Assembly: GCA_016196555.1 (NCBI GenBank) | Contig: JACPXL010000018.1 | Location: forward strand, 1 to 46,149 | Reading direction: 5' to 3' | Source of the DNA: Candidatus Omnitrophota bacterium | GTDB taxonomy: Bacteria > Omnitrophota > Omnitrophia > Omnitrophales > Aquincolibacteriaceae | Length of the DNA stretch: 46,149 bases | Shown here: one piece after another, positions 40,767 to 46,149 of the stretch | How the letters are laid out: each line of letters starts with the position of its first letter | Numbering within the stretch: position 1 is the first letter of the stretch | Made by a program: the position numbers and the translations under genes | The notes under the pieces: model-generated | Seen by the model: the letters and a program-made list of their open reading frames with translations, nothing else | Told to the model about the DNA's origin: nothing | Databases searched by the model: none

Positions 40767-42498
40767 AGGCATTCCGGTCTCTCCCGGCATTGCAAAAGGC
40801 AAGGCCATTGTCCTTCACGGCGAAGATACTTTTTCACCGCCCCTGCAGGTTGTTACCGACTCCGATATCCCCAGAGAAATTGCCCGCTTTGAAGATGCGC
40901 TGACGCGCACACGCGCTGAAATTCTCGGCATCCGTAAAAAAATCTCCGCCCAGATCGGCCGCGAGCATTCGGACATTTTCAACGCCCATCTTTTGATTTT
41001 GGAAGACCGCACCCTGATCGAAGACGTCATTGCGGCGATCAAAGAGAAAAAAAGCACGGCCGAATACGCTTTTTCCATTGTGGTTCAAAGTTATTTCAAG
41101 GCCTTTTCCCAAATCGATGACGAATATTTGAGGGAAAGAGTTTCAGACATCAAGGACATCGGGCGCCGGCTTCTCAAAAATCTCTACGGCGAACAAAAAA
41201 CCGACCTCGAAAATCTCGAACAAAATGTCATTGTCATTGCCCACGATCTTTCTCCTTCCGACACCGCGATGATGAATAAAGACAAGGTGCTCGCTTTTGT
41301 GACCGATATCGGGGGTCCCACCTCCCACACGGCCATTTTGGGCCGTTCGCTTGAAATTCCGGCCGTCGTTGGCATGGAAGGCGTGACGACCGAAGTCAAA
41401 ACCGGAGATGAAGTCATTGTGGACGGTACACACGGCATTTTGATTGTGAATCCGGATGAGGCCACCATTGAGGAATACTTCCGCGAAGAAAAACGTTTTA
41501 CCGACCTCACCACGGAGCTGGATAAACTCAAAGACCTTCCGGCTGAAACTAAAGACGGGCACCGCATTACGCTGGCGGCCAATATTGAATTCCATGATGA
41601 AATCCCTTCGGTTTTTTCTCACGGCGCGGAAGGCATCGGCCTTTATCGCACGGAATATTTTTATTTGAACCGCGTCGATTTGCCGACAGAAGAAGAGCAA
41701 TATCAAGCCTATAAACAGGTGGCCGAAAAAATTGCGCCTCACTCTGTAATTGTCCGGACACTCGATTTGGGAGGGGACAAATTCGTTTCCTCACTTGAAC
41801 TTCCCCACGAAATGAATCCCTTTCTCGGCTGGCGCGCCATTCGTTTTTGCCTGACGCGCGTGGACGTTTTCAAAATCCAGCTTCGCGCCATTTTGCGCGC
41901 AAGCAAACACGGCAATCTCAAAGTCATGTACCCGATGATTTCCAGTTTTCAGGAACTCAAGCGGGCCAATGAAATTCTTACTGAATGCCGCAAAGAGCTC
42001 GACAAAGAAAAAATTCCTTATGACCACAAAATGGAAATCGGCGCCATGATTGAAATTCCTTCCGCCGCGCTGACAAGCGACATTCTGGCCAAAGAAGTCA
42101 GCTTTTTTTCCATCGGGACCAATGATTTGATTCAATACGCGCTGGCCGTAGACCGGGTGAATGAAAAAATCGCTTATCTCTATGAGCCGACCCATCCGGC
42201 CATTCTCAAATTGATCAAGCTGGTGATTGATAATGCCCACGCAAAAAAACTTTGGGTGGGAAGCTGCGGCGAAATGTCGGGAGACGCGGCCATTGCGCTT
42301 TTGCTTCTCGGCCTCGGCATTGATGAAATCAGCACCAGCCCGGTGGTCATTCCCAAGGTCAAAAAAATTATCCGTTCTATCACGTATAAAGAAGCCCAGG
42401 AAATCGCCAAGCATGCGATGACGCTTACTTCCGGGCAGGAAATTATCGAATTTCTAAACGCTAAAGTCAGAGAAATCGCCAAAGAACTGATCGATTAA
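40753..42498 (+). CDS. ptsI: PTS Enzyme I (phosphoenolpyruvate-protein phosphotransferase)
   Basis: Enzyme I autophosphorylates from phosphoenolpyruvate and charges HPr. I chose ATG 40753 (MKKLKGIPVSPGIAKG). The frame opens earlier at 40723, inside ptsH, but that start is atypical. The 581-residue protein has the HPr-binding helical domain (about 35-145), the phospho-His domain with His192 in GGPTSHTAILGRS, and the PEP-binding barrel (about 255-581). The barrel shows GIGLYRTEYFYLNR, LDLGGDKF, MIEIPSA, IGTNDLIQYAL and the catalytic Cys505 in GSCGEMSGD. There is no GAF domain, so it is the sugar-type EI rather than PtsP. It sits in a regulatory PTS set without permeases. Confidence 0.96.
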   Translation: MKKLKGIPVSPGIAKGKAIVLHGEDTFSPPLQVVTDSDIPREIARFEDALTRTRAEILGIRKKISAQIGREHSDIFNAHLLILEDRTLIEDVIAAIKEKKSTAEYAFSIVVQSYFKAFSQIDDEYLRERVSDIKDIGRRLLKNLYGEQKTDLENLEQNVIVIAHDLSPSDTAMMNKDKVLAFVTDIGGPTSHTAILGRSLEIPAVVGMEGVTTEVKTGDEVIVDGTHGILIVNPDEATIEEYFREEKRFTDLTTELDKLKDLPAETKDGHRITLAANIEFHDEIPSVFSHGAEGIGLYRTEYFYLNRVDLPTEEEQYQAYKQVAEKIAPHSVIVRTLDLGGDKFVSSLELPHEMNPFLGWRAIRFCLTRVDVFKIQLRAILRASKHGNLKVMYPMISSFQELKRANEILTECRKELDKEKIPYDHKMEIGAMIEIPSAALTSDILAKEVSFFSIGTNDLIQYALAVDRVNEKIAYLYEPTHPAILKLIKLVIDNAHAKKLWVGSCGEMSGDAAIALLLLGLGIDEISTSPVVIPKVKKIIRSITYKEAQEIAKHAMTLTSGQEIIEFLNAKVREIAKELID

Positions 42499-42505
42499 AA
42501 ACCAG

Positions 42506-42531
42506 ATTGCTTCGCCCTGCGGGCTCGCAAT
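42506..42531 (+). repeat. Short palindrome overlapping the isomerase start
   Basis: ATTGC (42506-42510) pairs with GCAAT (42527-42531), with GCCC/GGGC pairing inside, giving an imperfect hairpin. The sequence resembles the common ATTGCTTCGC...GCAATGACA dispersed palindromes. The isomerase ATG (42530-42532) overlaps its right end. Confidence 0.65.
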
Positions 42532-43528
42532 GACAAAACTCCTTCTTAAAGATTATTTACTCGGACTTCCGGACCAAATCCCAGCCGCCCTCCAAATTGG
42601 CAAAAAAGTTTCACTTCCCAAAAATTATAAGGATTTTTCCAGCATCTTTTTTTGCGGCATGGGTGGTTCTGCCATCAGCGGAAATATTCTGCGGGTAGTG
42701 GCGCAATCCAAGGTGAAGGTTCCCTGGGCCGTACACCGCTCCGGCGGAAAATTGCCTCATTGGGTCGGCAAAAACACATTGGCCGTTTTTTCCAGCTATT
42801 CCGGAAATACGCGCGAGGTGTTGGATTCCTTTCAGCAGGCGTTAAAACGCGGGGTGCGTTCCGTGGTGATTACTTCGGGCGGGGAATTGGAAAAGCAGGC
42901 CCGCAAAAAACGGGTGCCGCTGGTCAAAATCCCCGGCGGATTTGTGCCGCGATGCGCGATTGGTTATCTGACTTTTAGTTTATTCCCGGTTTTAAAAAAA
43001 ATCGGCCTCAGCCTGGCCGGCGATTCGGAAATTCAGGAAGCCCGCAATCAAATTAAAAAAGTTTCCAAATCCCTGGCGAAAAATTTGGCGCGCCGAATCG
43101 GCTATCGCTACTGTCATTTTTATGCGATTTCAGGTTTGATGGAGGCTGTGGCCATACGCTGGCGCAGCCAGTTTGCGGAAAACGCCAAGGCCCTTTCTTC
43201 CCATCTGTGGATGCCGGAAATGTTTCATAATGAAATCGAAGGCTGGCAGTTTCCGCGCCAGCTGGTCAAACAGTCCGCGGCCCTGTTTTTCCGCGACCGG
43301 GACGATTCCCGTGAATATATAAGGAAGGCGGAATTTGCTGAAAGCTGTATACGCCGGCGCGGTGCCGTGGTGCTGCGGCTTTCTTCCAAAGGCCGTTCGC
43401 CGCTTGCGAGAATTTTTTCCCTGATCGCGCTGGGGGACTGGGTGAGCTATGAACTCGCCGGGCTTTATCAAGTCAACCCGATGCCTATTCCCATTCTTGA
43501 TGCCATTAAAAAAATAAAAAGGCGGTGA
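42530..43528 (+). CDS. Bifunctional phosphoglucose/phosphomannose isomerase
   Basis: The 332-residue protein interconverts glucose-6-, fructose-6- and mannose-6-phosphate. The N-terminal SIS domain has FFCGMGGSAISGNIL and FSSYSGNTREVL. The C-terminal part has the family-typical PRCAIGYLTF, AIRWRSQFAENAKALS and PEMFHNEIEGW. The start ATG lies in a palindromic repeat, with no Shine-Dalgarno visible; the next Met in frame is well inside the SIS domain, so this start is the only credible one. It probably supplies mannose- or glucose-type precursors to the nucleotidyltransferase that follows, and its sugar phosphates also feed LPS synthesis. Confidence 0.9.
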   Translation: MTKLLLKDYLLGLPDQIPAALQIGKKVSLPKNYKDFSSIFFCGMGGSAISGNILRVVAQSKVKVPWAVHRSGGKLPHWVGKNTLAVFSSYSGNTREVLDSFQQALKRGVRSVVITSGGELEKQARKKRVPLVKIPGGFVPRCAIGYLTFSLFPVLKKIGLSLAGDSEIQEARNQIKKVSKSLAKNLARRIGYRYCHFYAISGLMEAVAIRWRSQFAENAKALSSHLWMPEMFHNEIEGWQFPRQLVKQSAALFFRDRDDSREYIRKAEFAESCIRRRGAVVLRLSSKGRSPLARIFSLIALGDWVSYELAGLYQVNPMPIPILDAIKKIKRR

Positions 43529-43586
43529 AGGATCTCGCGAGATTCTTCGCTCGGCGGAGCAGTCCTTCAGGATCGCTCAGAATGAC
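43528..43586 (+). repeat. Dispersed palindromic repeat between isomerase and nucleotidyltransferase
   Basis: The 59-bp element has GATCTCGCGAGATTCTTCGC at the left and GGATCGCTCAGAATGAC at the right. The right half parallels 12935-12961 with scattered changes. It begins at the last base of the isomerase stop codon and ends directly before the GAGGGAG ribosome site of the next gene. Confidence 0.75.
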
Positions 43587-43602
43587 GAGGGAGTTTTTTT
43601 TT

Positions 43603-44370
43603 ATGAAAGTAATTTTGTTGTGCGCCGGATATGCAACGCGCCTTTATCCTCTGACCAAAAATCAGCCCAAATCATTGCTTCCTTTAGCAGGCGGTCAGCC
43701 CATTTTGGAATGGATTCTTGATTGCCTAAAACCCATTTCGCAAATAGAAGAAGTTTATATTGTCACCAATCACCGTTTTGCTGGAAATTTCGAAACCTGG
43801 AAAAAAACCGCTAAATATCCTTGGCCCATCAAAGTGGTGGATGATAAAACCACCACCAATGAAAACCGCCTCGGAGCCATCGGCGATCTTTCTTATGTTT
43901 TAGAAACCCAGAAAATCGGTGCCTGCGATTTAATGGTGGTGGCAGGGGACAATTTGTTTGATTTTGACCTGATGGAGTTTTATCGCAAGGGGCAGGCCAA
44001 CCGGCCGCACGCCGCCATTGCCGTCTATGATGTGAAAGACAAAACCCTGGCCAAACAATACGGTTTGGCCCGTTTAAATGACAAAAATCAGGTGCTGGAA
44101 TTCCTGGAAAAGCCCGAAAATCCGCCTACGACGCTGGCCTCCTGCGGCATTTACTGGCTTCCGGCGGAAACCAGGGTTCTGCTTGACAGATTTCTTGCCC
44201 AAGGCAATAATGCCGACCAGCCTGGGCACTATATGAAGTGGTTGGCCCAGTCAGATAAGCTTTTTGCCATTTCTCTCCAGGGAAATTGGTTCGATATCGG
44301 AGATTTGACATCCTACGAGAAAGCCAAGGAGTTTTCCTCCCGCTTCCGTAAGCCCTCAATGAAGAAATGA
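43603..44370 (+). CDS. Sugar-phosphate nucleotidyltransferase
   Basis: I chose ATG 43603 because GAGGGAG (43587-43593) precedes it. An open frame continues to a GTG at 43525, but those 26 codons are the repeat read through. The 255-residue GT-A-like enzyme begins MKVILLCAGYATRLYPLT, a variant of the GxGTRLxPLT nucleotide-binding motif with Ala for the second Gly, then QPKSLLPLAG. VVAGDNLFDFD carries the metal Asp, followed by FLEKPENPP and a final WFDIGDLTSYEKA. Family members make NDP-sugars (dTDP-glucose, GDP-mannose, UDP-sugars). The isomerase next door hints at a hexose-1-phosphate substrate; the exact one is unknown. Confidence 0.88.
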   Translation: MKVILLCAGYATRLYPLTKNQPKSLLPLAGGQPILEWILDCLKPISQIEEVYIVTNHRFAGNFETWKKTAKYPWPIKVVDDKTTTNENRLGAIGDLSYVLETQKIGACDLMVVAGDNLFDFDLMEFYRKGQANRPHAAIAVYDVKDKTLAKQYGLARLNDKNQVLEFLEKPENPPTTLASCGIYWLPAETRVLLDRFLAQGNNADQPGHYMKWLAQSDKLFAISLQGNWFDIGDLTSYEKAKEFSSRFRKPSMKK

Positions 44371-44390
44371 AGAAAGGACAATAAAAAATC

Positions 44391-46149
<1,759 letters not shown>

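Noticed and set aside
43525-43602. N-terminal extension of the nucleotidyltransferase from a GTG at 43525
   Set aside because: These 26 codons are a palindromic repeat read through. A good Shine-Dalgarno and the family-typical MKVILLCAG start are at 43603.
44371-44390. SAM riboswitch upstream of metK
   Set aside because: The gap is 20 nt and contains only a ribosome site.

Overview
The window reads as the chromosome of a diderm (Gram-negative) bacterium with a complete Kdo/lipid A/heptose lipopolysaccharide programme. Every gene I can support lies on the + strand. About 36 protein genes are packed tightly, most with 1-50 nt overlaps such as ATGA, GTGA or TAATG. I see no rRNA, tRNA, CRISPR array, insertion sequence, integrase island or other mobile gene. 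The gene order and the abundance of GT9 glycosyltransferases make an uncultured, PVC-related lineage such as Omnitrophota plausible. That placement is an inference from gene content, not a phylogeny.

Layout. (1) 1-2122: the 3' end of uvrB, then a KDPG-aldolase-like gene whose consensus promoter ends right at its start codon, so its mRNA is probably leaderless. (2) 2174-12802: from a strong promoter, a secreted alpha/beta-hydrolase-like protein without a nucleophilic serine, then ilvB-ilvN-ilvC-leuA (branched-chain amino acids), aroE, a prepilin peptidase, aroC-aroK-aroB (shikimate pathway) and a possible 36-residue membrane peptide. (3) 13023-15247: dprA, an RDD membrane protein with its own promoter and terminator, and a small lysine-rich coiled-coil protein. 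(4) 15329-30125: a ten-gene overlapping run. It starts with a DNA topoisomerase I carrying a complete ThiS-like sulfur-carrier domain at its N-terminus, then xerC, waaA, lpxK, a lipid A acyltransferase fused to an ELM1-like domain, a GT4-GT9 fusion, a GT9-GT9 tandem, two single GT9 heptosyltransferases and a polysaccharide deacetylase. (5) 30192-46149: from another near-consensus promoter, hldA-kdsB-pyrG-kdsA-kdsD, a second LpxL-like acyltransferase, a fused LptC-LptA, lptB, hpf, ptsN, a membrane-anchored YvcK/GlmR, ptsH, ptsI, a phosphoglucose/phosphomannose isomerase, a sugar nucleotidyltransferase, metK and the 5' part of ahcY.

How it fits together. kdsD-kdsA-kdsB make CMP-Kdo, with CTP supplied by pyrG. 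waaA attaches Kdo to lipid A finished by lpxK and the acyltransferases. hldA feeds ADP-heptose synthesis, and the five GT9 domains plus one GT4 domain extend the core. LptC/A and LptB belong to the export machine. HPr, Enzyme I, EIIA-Ntr and YvcK form a regulatory phosphotransfer and amino-sugar-control module with no sugar permease beside it.

The most unusual items are the ThiS-TopA fusion, the cluster of fused glycosyltransferase and lipid A genes, the hydrolase with an inactivated nucleophile elbow, the leaderless aldolase gene, and a family of palindromic repeats that occupies most of the wider gaps in regions 2 and 5 and in one case contributes a start codon.
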